NCBI RefSeq assembly: GCF_963966145.1
Contig: NC_091046.1
Span: forward strand, 26,908,001 to 26,972,000
Direction of reading: 5' to 3'
Source: Tenebrio molitor
Lineage: Eukaryota; Arthropoda; Insecta; Coleoptera; Tenebrionidae
Length of the DNA stretch: 64,000 bases
Below the pieces are notes generated by a model. It did no database searches and was not told the origin of the DNA. It saw only the letters and a program-made list of their open reading frames with translations. Of this stretch, positions 51,075 to 60,695 are shown in pieces. Position numbers and translations under genes: made by a program. The first letter of the stretch is position 1. Each line of letters opens with the position of its first letter.

Positions 51075-52305
51075 TTGCAATTTATCAATACTCTACCAGA
51101 ATATGTACAAAAAAATTCTGAAAAAGCAACGGAAAGTTTGCTACCTGTTAAGTCCAAAGCAGAATATGAAAAAGAGTACGAAACGTTTAGGCTGTGGCAA
51201 TCAAAACATGAAATAGCCACCGTAAATGAGACTGTACTACTGGCGTACTTTCAAGAACTGGTAAGTAATTTTCATGTGTAAAATTATTGTCTAATTTTGT
51301 GTTTAGTCTGGAAAATACACTCCTACGTCGCTATGGAGTAAATATTCACTTTTGAAATTAACTTTTATAGTTGATACGAGAATTGACATGTCAAATTACA
51401 ATCAATTGATTTCCTTCTTGAAAGTCAAATCAAAGGGATATAAACCAAAGAAATCACAAGTTTTAATAGAAGAGCAAGTTCTGGCATTCATACAAGGTGC
51501 TCCTGTTATCTTTTACATAAGGTAGTTTGGGTGATGGGAGTTTTTGGTGGTTTAAGAAGAGATGAAATGGTCAAAATGTGCATTGACGATATAATTGATA
51601 AAGGATCTGTTTTAATTGTAAAAGTGTCAGAGACTAAAACAGGTAATAGTAGTTTATTTGACGAGTTTGTGTGTAAATAACGAGCGTTTTAAAAGCCCAC
51701 GAGTGCCAAAAAAGGCCCAATTTACACACGAACGAGTTGAATACAACGTTTTTTTGTTCGACGAGCCCCTTAAAGGCTCCAATTCGCGTAAAACCTTTAA
51801 AATTAGCTTGATGTTTCGTTTTGACAAGTTGTGACATTTATCAAAATCCGTTCACATAGGAGAAAATTCTCAAATTCTGACAGTGTCGAACAAAAAAATA
51901 GGTTTTACAATTGTAGAGGAAAATGGAATAAATGCTCTTAAGTTATTTCGACAATACATGGCACTAAGACCAAGGTACACGAAAAAACGCCGATTTTTCC
52001 TCACATATGGAAAGGGTCGTTGCACAGTGCAACCTGTGGGAAAGAATACTATAGGAGGTGTCCCAAATATAATTGCCAAATACTTAAAATTAGAAAACCT
52101 TCACCAGTTTACGGGTCACTGTTTGAGGCGAACGTCATCTACTCTTTGGATTGAGGCAGGAGCTAGTTTTGAAACACGCAAAATGCACGGAAAATGGAAG
52201 AGTAATACGGTTGCACAGAGTTACGTAGAAGAAGCCGACGTAGACGAGTTCCTCTCAGCGGCCAGTTTACACCACAGGTGGTCGGTAGTTGGCTGTTATC
52301 TGTAG
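51075..52305 (+). pseudogene. Crypton tyrosine recombinase, three exons, one frameshift
   Basis: Exon 1 (to 51260) reads LLPVKSKAEYEKEYETFRLW. Intron 51261-51306 is GTAAGT..TTTAG. Exon 2 (51307-51643) reads SGKYTPTSLWSKYSLLKLTF, KSKGYKPKKSQVLIEEQVLA, a frameshift near 51508, then VWVMGVFGGLRRDEMVKM with the first catalytic R. The next 258 bp (51644-51901) start with GT and end with AG. Exon 3 reads ENGINALKLFRQYMALRPRY, FTGHCLRRTSSTLWIEAGAS (HxxR) and MHGKWKSNTVAQSYVEE (W and Y). So R, HxxR, W and Y are all present. Cryptons insert by site-specific recombination and have no terminal inverted repeats. A single frameshift is the only definite damage I see. Confidence 0.8.
51644..51901 (+). mobile_element. 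Insertion in the Crypton gene, placed as an intron
   Basis: This 258-bp stretch holds a hairpin (GAGTTTGTGTGTAAAT and its inverse ATTTACACACGAAC, 51658-51740) and a small inverted-repeat element (TTTTTTTGTTCGAC at 51749 and inverse at 51884-51898), part of which is also found at 31.44-31.52 kb. Its borders are ACAG/GTAATAG and AATAG/GTTTTACA. Splicing would restore KTGFTIVEENG in frame. Confidence 0.6.
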
Positions 52306-52716
52306 ACAAGTTGCTCCCGCCTATTGTCGAAGGATTAAGGAAGGCGCCAGGTATATTTTTAGATTTTTGAGTGCAAGATAAACGAAAACTTACTAAATAT
52401 TAAAATAAAATGTTAAGTTTCAGAAATACCGAGCGATCCAAAAGTCTTTCTAACAAGTGAGCCATGACATTATTGTAATTACACCATAAAATAAAAATAA
52501 TGTGAAATTTAAAATATCAAAGGATACGGATGGATTAATAAAACATTTTTATCCAATTTTGCCGTATAAAGTCATGTTTAAATACTTAGATACAGGGGAT
52601 AAAAGCACTTGTTTAATGAATAATCGAATATATATATGATATTGGGATGAGTTTTGGTATTGATAAGTGTAAAATGCAATCAATATGTCGCGGTCATTAC
52701 GAACATTTAGAATATA

Positions 52717-53470
52717 CAGGGTGCGTCTGCTTAAACTTTATATTTGAATATCTTCGTTATTTTAAATGACTGCTCAATGATATTTAGTCTTAATAAAGGC
52801 TGCATTGCCCTCTTTACATAGGCACTACAAAAATTAACAAGGATCTGGACAGAAGAGGAATATTCAAGAAAAAAATTAATGAAAAAAAATTATTTTCAGC
52901 ATTTTCTAACATTATAACTTTTAACATGCATATCAAATGTTTCTGTGTAGATTTTCTGTCTAATAATCATCCTAGTGCTTATTATTGACGAATAAATTAA
53001 TGTTAAATAAAGACTTTTTCCAGACTTCATTCACCAGTGTGTATTTACGTAAAAAAATACTTCACGGCTTACTGATTTACAAAAAAAAAAACATAATTAA
53101 TTTATTATTTGACAACGTCAAAGTAAAAAAGTTCGTGAAATCTTTGAAATAATCTTTTATACAAGATGTCGTTCTCACAGCAAGAGAAAATTAATATAAT
53201 TCTACGTATGGAGAGTGTCACCGATGCTAACGAGCCACAGCAAGAATTCTTCAGGCCCGTCAAGAAAATGATAAATTTTCCGAAATGAATATCAGACAAA
53301 TTGTAAAGCTGTTTGAAGATACTGGCAGTGTTCAAGTTTTGCCACGAGTATGGGATGCACTCCCCAAAAATATTAACTTTCAAAATGCCGTTGTTGATTA
53401 GGTAACTGAAAATCCACACACAAGCACAAGAGGCTATTATGGCTATTATGGAAGTGCGTCAAGCGGGGGT
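52717..53470 (+). pseudogene. Mariner-like element start and transposase N-terminus
   Basis: CAGGGTGCGTCTGCTTAAAC after a TA at 52715 looks like a mariner-like end. At 53166 an ATG opens MSFSQQEKINIILRMESVTD ANE, then in shifted frames NIRQIVKLFEDTGSVQVLPR and VTENPHTSTR, the DUF4817 HTH and linker. The rest of the gene and the right end are missing. Confidence 0.65.
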
Positions 53471-53572
53471 GAAGGTGAATAAATAATTTAAGCACATACT
53501 AAATAATAACAATTAAAATATCTGCAATAAATTCAACAATGTAACACAATTAGCAGCACAGAAAGACTTTAA

Positions 53573-54600
53573 AGTTCTAATAATCGTTCAGCCGATAAAG
53601 GCTACACACCTTTAAATTTAAGTGATAATATAATTTCAGATATTGTTAAGCCAAATATACCTGACACTATAGCAAATATAAAACAGAAGTCTTTACATGA
53701 GATACTTTAAAGAACTGGAACAACCAGAAGTTAATATTCAGGCCTCTCATGCATGGCTTAAGAAATCAAATATTCACCCTGAGACGGAGGGTTTTATATT
53801 TGCAATACAAGATCGTGTTATAAATACAAGAAATTATAAAAAACACATCTGCGGTTTACAATCGATAATTGATAAATGTAGGATTTCCGGAACTGAAGGG
53901 GAAACAATTGAACACATCATTTCTTCTTGCACCGTTTTGGCTCAAAGCGAATATAAAAAACGTCACGATATATTCGCTAAAATTATACACATGAATTTAG
54001 CTGTTAAATTCAATTCATTAAAGAATACACAACCACATTATAGTTATACACCAGAAAGTTGTTTGGAAAATGACAGTTACAAGTTATATTTTGATAGAAC
54101 AATTTTAACTGACATTCATATTAAGCATAACAGACCAGACATTATAATTTTAAATAAACAACAAAAGCAAGCATATCTTTTAGATATAGCTGTTCCAAAT
54201 TCACATAATATAACACAGACATATAACACAAAAATTAATAAATATTTAGAGCTCTCCGTTGCTATGAGAAATCTTTGGTGTTTAGAAAAAATTTCGATTT
54301 TACCACTTGTAATTTCAGCAACGGGAATAGTACCGCAATCTTTTTTAAAAATTTAAAAATTCTGGATTTAGATAACACATTGGTAGTTGAAATTCAAAAA
54401 GGTATATTATTATACTCATGTCACATCGTGAGGAAGTTCCTTAACATTGACACAGAGCATAATACACAACAAAGTCAAAATGCGGAGGCGAGACGCCGGT
54501 AATTATGTTGATAAGCACTGCACTATTACTTGATAGTAATATCCGTAATAGTGTATGTACTCCGGCAAAATTGCCGTGCCGCTGGGTGGAGGTGGGATAG
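53573..54600 (+). pseudogene. R2/R4-like LINE, copy 2
   Basis: Same element as 11.9-13.1 kb. It keeps the complete knuckle and following segment (RISGTEGETIEHIISSCTVL), and RPDIIILNKQQKQAYLLDIA for the endonuclease. A missing base shifts the frame at 53698 (LH/EILRTG), and one T is missing near 54345, giving a stop at 54354-54356; the next frame continues to 54502. It is 5'-truncated near 53587. Both copies end GGGATAG (54600 here). Outside the small indels the copies are about 95% identical. Confidence 0.8.
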
Positions 54601-54795
54601 TTTTTTAATAATACGAATGCGAAAACCTAAGTTTAAAGTTCGAGGTTGTCGTTATGTAACGAGACGCAGCCGAGTTGCATAGACACCCGAGATACTTTAT
54701 AAGTTTTCGCAAGAGTGTTATTCAAAATTTTTTCTGTTGGTCAACTACCTTCGTCACAAGTCGCTATGGATATGTTGTTTATTATATAAACGAAA

Positions 54796-55420
54796 ATGGA
54801 AAAGTCAAACGAAGTTCCTGAAAATATTTTAAAGAAAGCGAACTTATTGGGGGAAAAATTGTTACCCGTGAAGTCTAAAGCTGCTTACGAGAAGGTTTAT
54901 TCAAGTTTCTGCTATTGGCGAGAAAATAACAAAGTCTCCGCTGTAACAGAAGAGGTAATACTCGCTTATTTAGACGAGAAGGTAAGTCTGGAATTATCCA
55001 TTTTCAGTTACATAGTTTATAATTAATTAATTTGATTTGTAGCAAAAAACGTTGTCACCTGCATCACTTTGGCCGCATTATTCGATGCTGAAGTCCTCTT
55101 TAAAAGTGAAAGAAAACCTGTGCATTGAGAAGTTTGGTAGTGTAACTGCTTACCTCAAACAGATAAATGTGGGACATCATGCGAAAAAATCGGAGGTGTT
55201 ATATCGCGAACATATTGAAAAGTTTTTGTTAGAAGCTGCAGACGAAACATATTTATTTGTGAAGGTATTTATGTTTTGGTTGTTAAAACAAAAAATAATA
55301 AATTTCCCTTAATTTATAGGCTGCTTTGAATATCGGCATTGCTGGAGCATGTCGGCGCAACGAGTTATGCGACCAGAAAGGTGTTTGGCGGTACCACAAC
55401 TACAACCGAGTTATCTACAA
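54796..55420 (+). pseudogene. Crypton tyrosine recombinase, 5' three exons
   Basis: The ATG at 54796 opens MEKSNEVPENILKKANLLGE, KLLPVKSKAAYEKVYSSFCY. Exon 1 ends at 54981; the intron (54982-55042) is GTAAGT..GTAG. Exon 2 (55043-55264) reads LSPASLWPHYSMLKSSLKVK and INVGHHAKKSEVLYREHIEK; the second intron is 55265-55319. Exon 3 reads AALNIGIAGACRRNELCDQ, with the first catalytic R (ACRRNE). The sequence then loses similarity; the HxxR, W and Y blocks are absent. The three exons have no stop, so the loss of the 3' part is the main damage. Confidence 0.8.
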
Positions 55421-55772
55421 GTGAGATACTTCATCATCATCATCAACCAATGGTATTCAATATTTCCATAAATGTGAGTTTCACTTTCATACAAATGAGA
55501 AGAATGAAAATTGAATTTTTATTATTAACTTGTATTCTGACTAGTTATACTTACTCGTGATTAATAAACCATTCTTGTTTATACTTCTTTCGTGTTTTAA
55601 ATTTTTTAAAACACGTTATTCTGGGAGACGTGTTTTAAATTGCTGTTTTTAGTGTAGGATTTAGATATTAAAAAGATGACTTAACATATGACCAACAGAA
55701 AAAAAATGTAATTGCTCTAGCGGTTTAAAATTTTTATTACGCTAGCGGTTTAAAAATGTCAAGAAAATGTCA
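55421..55772. other. Crypton flank, no gene
   Basis: A direct repeat GCTAGCGGTTTAAAA occurs at about 55719 and 55741. AAACACGT palindromes occur near 55600-55630. No gene. Confidence 0.35.
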
Positions 55773-55880
55773 AACCACTTGTCATTTGCAACAGCATTTT
55801 TTCAATATTTGTGAACCAAATAATGGCACAAAACAACCAGAAAATCATAATTTGGATTTAATATTTTCCATATAAGTACA

Positions 55881-55888
55881 GTTTTAAA
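55881..55888. repeat. 8-bp target duplication of the hAT element (left)
   Basis: GTTTTAAA at 55881-55888 and again at 58048-58055. Confidence 0.9.
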
Positions 55889-56002
55889 CAGTGGCGGCTC
55901 CTCCGAGGAGGCAACGGAGGCAGTGCCTCCCCAAATAAAATTAAATAAAAAGAAAATAAAAAATATAATACTTAATTAAATAATATATTATAGTATATTA
56001 TG

Positions 56003-56125
56003 ATACATGTTTATAAGGAAGCCTTTAAAGCACGCGCGACGAGTTTAAGAGCACGACGCGTAGCGGAGTGCTTTTAACGTCGCAAGTGCTTTAAAGGCCC
56101 TTATAAACGTGTATCATACGCTATT
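56003..56125. repeat. CpG-rich hairpin unit C
   Basis: GATACATGTTTATAAGGAAG CCTTTAAAGCAC pairs with AAGTGCTTTAAAGGCCCTTA TAAACGTGTATC; the loop is CG-rich (GCGCGACGAG, GACGCGTAGCGGAG). Arms about 38 bp. Confidence 0.75.
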
Positions 56126-56126
56126 T

Positions 56127-56408
56127 TTTATTATACCTGCACTACAATCTGAAAATTATAACAAAAAAAGTAAACTGAAATACCTTTTCGGAGGTAATCT
56201 GTGTCATTAATCGTTGATATAGAAATGGTCAATTGTTGTTGTTTCGTTGCTATCATGAATCGTGTATCAATGTCTATTTATCATTGTTCAAAATGTAGGT
56301 GAATTTGTTGTTACCTAAGCAACCCTTAAAGCTCGGCGTGCTTGAATCGCCTGTTTTCGCACGCTCAGGCGTGCTTAAAACGGCGATTCTGATGCAGGTA
56401 TAATAAAA
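56127..56408. repeat. Inverted repeat with inner CpG hairpin unit D
   Basis: TTATTATACCTGCA at 56127 is inverted at about 56391-56408. Inside, AAGCTCGGCGTGCTTGAATC GCC pairs in part with GGCGTGCTTAAAACGGCGAT TC (56333-56398). Confidence 0.55.
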
Positions 56409-57059
56409 AATCATATTATTTATGAAGATATTTGCTTATAAATGATAATTATTCTCGTAAAAATGTGTTACAAGATTTTAGCGGTTAGCATTTGTTGCTT
56501 TTGTCGGCCGGAGGCAGAGTTTAATTTAGCGCAGCATTGTTCGCCCCTAAGCGGACGAAAATGCATGGAAATGCGCCTAACTAGCATCGACTCCCTCGGA
56601 ATAAATCGTTTTCTGCCCGAGAAATAACCTCGGCAGGCGGCATGCCGCGTTTTCAGACGTCACGGTTCGTGATTCGTGACCCTTATATGACCATCGCGGG
56701 AACGAACGCTGTCGGGTCTCTCGAATTGTAGCCGAGTTCAAACGAGTCTTGACTCTTGACCACGCACCGGGCACCGGTTGTCGTTTACAAGTGTAGATTG
56801 TAGGTGCTCGTTTGTTTTTGTTTTGGATTTGGAGTAGTGTTATTGGTCCCTGGTCAAAAGTCCGTGTTTTATTTATTTTTATATTGTTTAATAAAATGAA
56901 GAAAGATATGGAAATTAAAGAAATTGGGAAGATATTATTGATTAATTGTTAAATCATCCTTTTAATTCATTGTCTTACGACAGCCACAACCAAATTTAAC
57001 CGGCCTTATATGCGTAAGTGGAAAGCAGAAACGGTAATTTAACACTACGTGGTTACGTG

Positions 57060-57262
57060 GTATCAGAAATGCACATGACTCGTCGGAAGTGTGAACAAAA
57101 AAAAATTTTGTTGTTTTGTTGGCCTTGCATGCTATTTGCTGCTGAAACAGAAAACACGGTGTAGTCGCGTTTAAGATTTAATGATCTTACAAATATTGCC
57201 CTTTGTATAGAACGACACCAAAAATCAAAAGAGCACATCAAGTCAGCCGATTTTAATAATAC
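57060..57262 (+). pseudogene. hAT N-terminal zinc finger (TTF-type) fragment
   Basis: The frame reads TRRKCEQKKILLFCWPCMLF, a stop, then LRFNDLTNIALCIERHQKSK EHIKS. The CWPC..F...(W)...GFNDL....I.RH..S..H pattern is the TTF/BED-like finger of DUF4371-type hAT proteins. Supports the hAT call for the surrounding element. Confidence 0.7.
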
Positions 57263-57487
57263 AAATGGGGGTTTTAAATGAAGCAAAAAAATTTCATTCT
57301 TCTGAAGTTTTTGCGTAAAAACAAAAATACGTTGTGGATAAAATGTTGTACTGCGTTTGTTGATTACCAGCAAATAAAACTCTTGAAAACTTAAACACTC
57401 GGCCGTGCAGCCTCGTATCTAAACTTTCTCGCGAGTTTTATTTTTTCCTCTTTTAAACTCAATCCGGGGACAAACTGTAGGTATATA

Positions 57488-57955
57488 CCGGTGCCCCAAA
57501 ATTCGTGGAACAACTCAGTTGAGCAATATCAAATCATGTTAAGAAATTATTGGAAAAGTAATTAAAAAATTCTATATCTTGTATATTTGAAGATATGGGG
57601 GCTCAAAAAGTGCAGCTTTGATCTCGTTTATTTTAAATATTAAAAAAGATTTTGACTACTTGTTTTTGACTAGCCAATGTTAAAATAATTCTGAATGATT
57701 GTGATCAGGTTTGCTTTACTTTATTATTTCCAGCAGTTCCAAGAAGTGATTTTATGTCGGTTTTACCCATGGATTTATTGTTTTTACGTCAAATAACTTA
57801 TGGCAACGTGGCTTTGATTTTTCTTTCTTATTTCCATGGATACAACAAAAATGAAATATTTATAGTGTAACAAATATGTAGGTTGAACATTTTTACCTGA
57901 TATTTTTACTTAACAACGTACTTGTGAGCTGTTTCGCGAATTTTGGGGCACCCGG
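57488..57955. mobile_element. TA-flanked MITE nested in the hAT element
   Basis: CCGGTGCCCCAAAATTCGTG GAACA is inverted at the right end (TGTTTCGCGAATTTTGGGGC ACCCGG). TA at 57486-57487 and 57956-57957. 468 bp. A fragment of the same family lies at 4457-4625. Confidence 0.85.
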
Positions 57956-58112
57956 TATAGTATATTTAAAAAAAATATTATTTATTATTACTTACTATGT
58001 TTGTTCAAGTTTGCCTTCTCAACAATAAAACCCACGAGCCGCCACCGGTTTTAAAGTAATCTCAAATGACTAATGCCATAAAAGTGCTGTTGCAAATGCG
58101 AAGTGGTTTTTT

Positions 58113-58436
58113 GCGACTTGAGTCAACTATACATTACAGGTATTGGGAAGCAATTGTTCATAATTGTACCATCAATTTTCTAGATTTTCACCTTCTACAC
58201 GTGTATACGCCGTAAAGACCTAATTTTATTAGGAGTAATATTGGATAAAATAATTCACTGTCACACCGATTTTTTTTTTATCGTGTCAATAAACCCATGG
58301 CAACAAAAAATCACACTCAGCGACTGGACAATCATAGGTGATTAGACTGATTAGTGACACAAGCTTCGGACTTGATTTTAAAAAAATTACACTCAAATTG
58401 GAGAGGTTTATTAGTGTAAAATTGTATAAACAGTTG
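58113..58436. other. Unassigned stretch
   Basis: No recognisable gene; an open frame at 58338-58553 runs through the hairpin and is not protein-like. Confidence 0.35.
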
Positions 58437-58555
58437 TATTATACTCGCGGGCTAAATGAATGTTTAACTTGCGATGTTAACGCGCTGGCGGCTTCGCTGC
58501 TCGCGCTGTTAAACGCATCGCTCGTTAAACATTCATTTAGCCCGCTTGTATAATA
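58437..58555. repeat. CpG-rich hairpin unit E
   Basis: TTATACTCGCGGGCTAAATG AATGTTTAAC pairs with GTTAAACATTCATTTAGCCC GCTTGTATAA. Loop CG-rich (GCGCTGGCGGCTTCGCTGCT CGCGC). About 30-bp arms with two mismatches. Confidence 0.8.
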
Positions 58556-58619
58556 AATAACTATTAATTTTCATTTAAATGTGCGCCAAATATGCTGCAG
58601 CTCAACGGCATTCGTTTCC

Positions 58620-58662
58620 ACTGTCATGACCCACTTGATAGAAAGACTTTTGGATCGCACGG
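58620..58662 (-). repeat. Inverted partner of 52429-52471
   Basis: The reverse complement starts CCGTGCGATCCAAAAGTCTT TCTATCAAG and is followed (outside) by TA. It matches CCGAGCGATCCAAAAGTCTT TCTAACAAG at 52429, also preceded by TA. 38 of 43 positions agree. Confidence 0.7.
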
Positions 58663-58826
58663 TACATATTATTACAACATAGGTTTATCATCATAAGAAA
58701 TTATTGGTACAAAATTTATTCTTTATTTATTTTTGTAATGTTTCCTTTCTGTTTCTCACGTCGTTCGTCAATTTTTTCATTCCTCTGTTTGCAGATCGAA
58801 TTTTGCTATACGTATGTCTTTGAAAA

Positions 58827-59400
58827 CTAATGAATACGTACATCTAAAAAAGTAAAAATGGAAGGATGACTAGAATAAAAATTATTTTTTAAATGCGAAT
58901 GAGAAGATTCGCAAGCATTCGTTATTCGGCTAATACTCGAAGAAAGCTCAGCCCACATTGCTGGAATATAATCACAATTTCTTCTATATAAACATTCACA
59001 AGATAATCTACAAATTTGGATAAATTGAAATTCGCAGTCATGAATTCTATTAGTTCCAAAAAGAGTCACGGACTTTATTTGACGGCAAGAACGGTAACCC
59101 AAAAACTATCTCAGAATTCTTATTACGGTATTCTACAGAAAGATATTTGAATTGTTGAATATCTTAAGTGAAACAAACATTCATGAATCACTGTTGAAAG
59201 GAAAATATTTTGGATAGCTGTGTGTATAGGTTTCTCAAAATCAACAATAATTGTCTTTGATTTTAAAACTAGATCCCACTGAATATATTTCATTGAAATA
59301 AATTGGAACATTTGGGCGTAACTGGTAGGACATTTATTTGGTAGTAGAGCAAACAGGAAGGAGACATAGTGACCCCTGTAATGTGGTCTAATCCCCAACC
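58827..59400 (-). pseudogene. Mutator-like (MULE) transposase fragment
   Basis: On the minus strand, 59398-59123 reads YVSFLFALLPNKCPTSYAQM, then KSKTIIVDFEKPIHTAIQNI and STVIHECLFHLRYSTIQ. This is the MULE core (F...LLP.K...Y...., DFE.A...AI, C.FH(L)..). The next frame (59102-58827) holds MWAELSSSISRITNACESSH SHLKNNFYSSHPSIFTFL, matching the later R(T)N..CE..H......HPSI..F(L) part. A frameshift separates them. The N-terminal FLYWCH finger is not seen. Confidence 0.75.
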
Positions 59401-59764
59401 CTTCGCTACCTGCATCTAAGATTAGGATATTTTGGGTACCGGGAGGAACTCGTCTCCGCCGGCGCCGGAAGAAGCATCATTTGGAAAAACCGTATTTCCA
59501 GCATGATTGCAAGTGCGATGAGTTTATCTGAAGGAGAAACGTCAAAAGCTAATTGTCAAACTATTGAGACAGATACTTCTGTTAATTTTAGGGTTACATT
59601 CAATTTGGAATAACTAGAACCGTCATCATTTATCATATGCACCTGGAAATGAAAATATAACCGTTTCTGAAGATCTTTCCATCAAAAGTGTTACATTTTC
59701 GGGAAATTTTGAAAACTGTCAATTTTATTTAGCCAAATCACCTTATTAATTCTTTGTATTGCAA
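59401..59764. other. Unassigned stretch
   Basis: No gene seen. A GC-rich spot (CGCCGGCGCCGGAAG) lies near 59457. Confidence 0.35.
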
Positions 59765-59985
59765 GTTGTACACTTGATTTCAAAAAATAGCGTACACCTA
59801 ATATGTTCCCATGTAATGTTAGCTTTGTTTCCATGGTTACATTAATGTGACAAAAGCCCGAATCATCACTAAACTAGAAGGAAGGTAGATAGCGTATGAA
59901 ATTCATGTTGCCTAGAAACAGTTTATAGCGGACCATTTACACTAAGAAAATATTACAAAAACCGCTCTCAGCACTTGTACTATTG

Positions 59986-60642
59986 GGAGCACGGAATTTC
60001 GGGCCGACTTGAAATTTGACTGATATAAGATGTGAAATAGGCTTTTAACCTCATTTTAATATCTACTATTGTCACATATCATTCTGACAAATTGCATTCA
60101 TTAATCCTGAAAAGTTGCAAGTCCGTAGATGTGATTTTCTGAAAGTCTTTTATTAAACTAACAAACATAGCAAATATAGTTCAATCATTTCGTCAAACTA
60201 CGTGTTTAAAGGTTTAGCATTTGAAACCTTAGGCCCTTGGTGCAAAGAAGCCATCGATTTCATTAATGTCATCGGAAACCGACTTATCGCGGAATCAGGC
60301 GATTCAAAATCAAAGAAATTCCTTTTCGTGAGGATTTCCCTTGCCCTTCAACGTGGAAACGCTGCAAGCATTCGGGGCACTTTTCCAGATTCCGCAATAT
60401 TATCGTAAATTTTTGTATTATAAAACAAAAATGTAATTATGTTATTAATATAAGCTCTTCCATTAAACTAAAATGAAAAATAATTGTGCACAATTGATTT
60501 TAATTATTGTTAATATGTATGTTAATTTTGAAGTTCAGTCAAAATTAATTATTATGACATTTATGACAATAAAGCTTAGACTACATAGGGTTTTTTTAAA
60601 TGACATATAAATTGCTGCCCGAAATTCCATGCTCCCAATAGT
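59986..60642. mobile_element. Element with CTATTGGGAGC ends, split by a LINE tail
   Basis: CTATTGGGAGCACGGAATTT CGGGC is inverted at 60618-60642 (GCCCGAAATTCCATGCTCCC AATAG). Flanks are GTA and TAC, so the target copy is TA or GTAC. It contains a LINE 3' end at about 60200-60460. Confidence 0.75.
60200..60460 (+). pseudogene. LINE pol C-terminus and 3' end, copy 1
   Basis: Open frame: FETLGPWCKEAIDFINVIGN, RLIAESGDSKSKKFLFVRIS, LALQRGNAASIRGTFPDSAI LS then a stop at 60406-60408. It is followed by the same AT-rich 3' end as the copies near 21.0 and 23.7 kb. 5' truncation begins near 60200. Confidence 0.75.
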
Positions 60643-60695
60643 ACCTACGCTATTTTTTTGGAATCAAGTGTACTAGTTGTTAGTAAAATAAATTT

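Larger units (their letters stand above)
55889..58047 (+). mobile_element. hAT element, 2.16 kb, clean ends and target duplication
   Basis: Ends CAGTGGCGGCTC and GAGCCGCCACCG, each next to GTTTTAAA: the 8-bp duplication of hAT elements. Inside, 56003-56400 holds two CpG-rich hairpins, 56440-56880 is a GC-richer stretch that may be the 5' region of the transposase gene, and 57065-57260 encodes a zinc-finger piece. A 468-bp MITE follows. No dimerisation domain is left, so it is an internally deleted copy. Confidence 0.9.
55773..58112. mobile_element. MITE split by a hAT element
   Basis: AACCACTTGTCATTTGCAAC AGCATTTTTT on the left is inverted at 58079-58112 (AAAGTGCTGTTGCAAATGCG AAGTGGTT). Removing the hAT (with one target copy) leaves about 175 bp. 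One end of the same family lies at 41.55 kb. Confidence 0.65.
59767..60695. mobile_element. MITE with AATAGCGTAC ends, copy 2, split by another element
   Basis: TACACTTGATTTCAAAAAAT AGCGTAC on the left is inverted at 60649-60681 (TACGCTATTTTTTTGGAATC AAGTGTA). The interior matches copy 1 at 34268-34665. It is split at GTAC by the element that follows. Confidence 0.75.
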
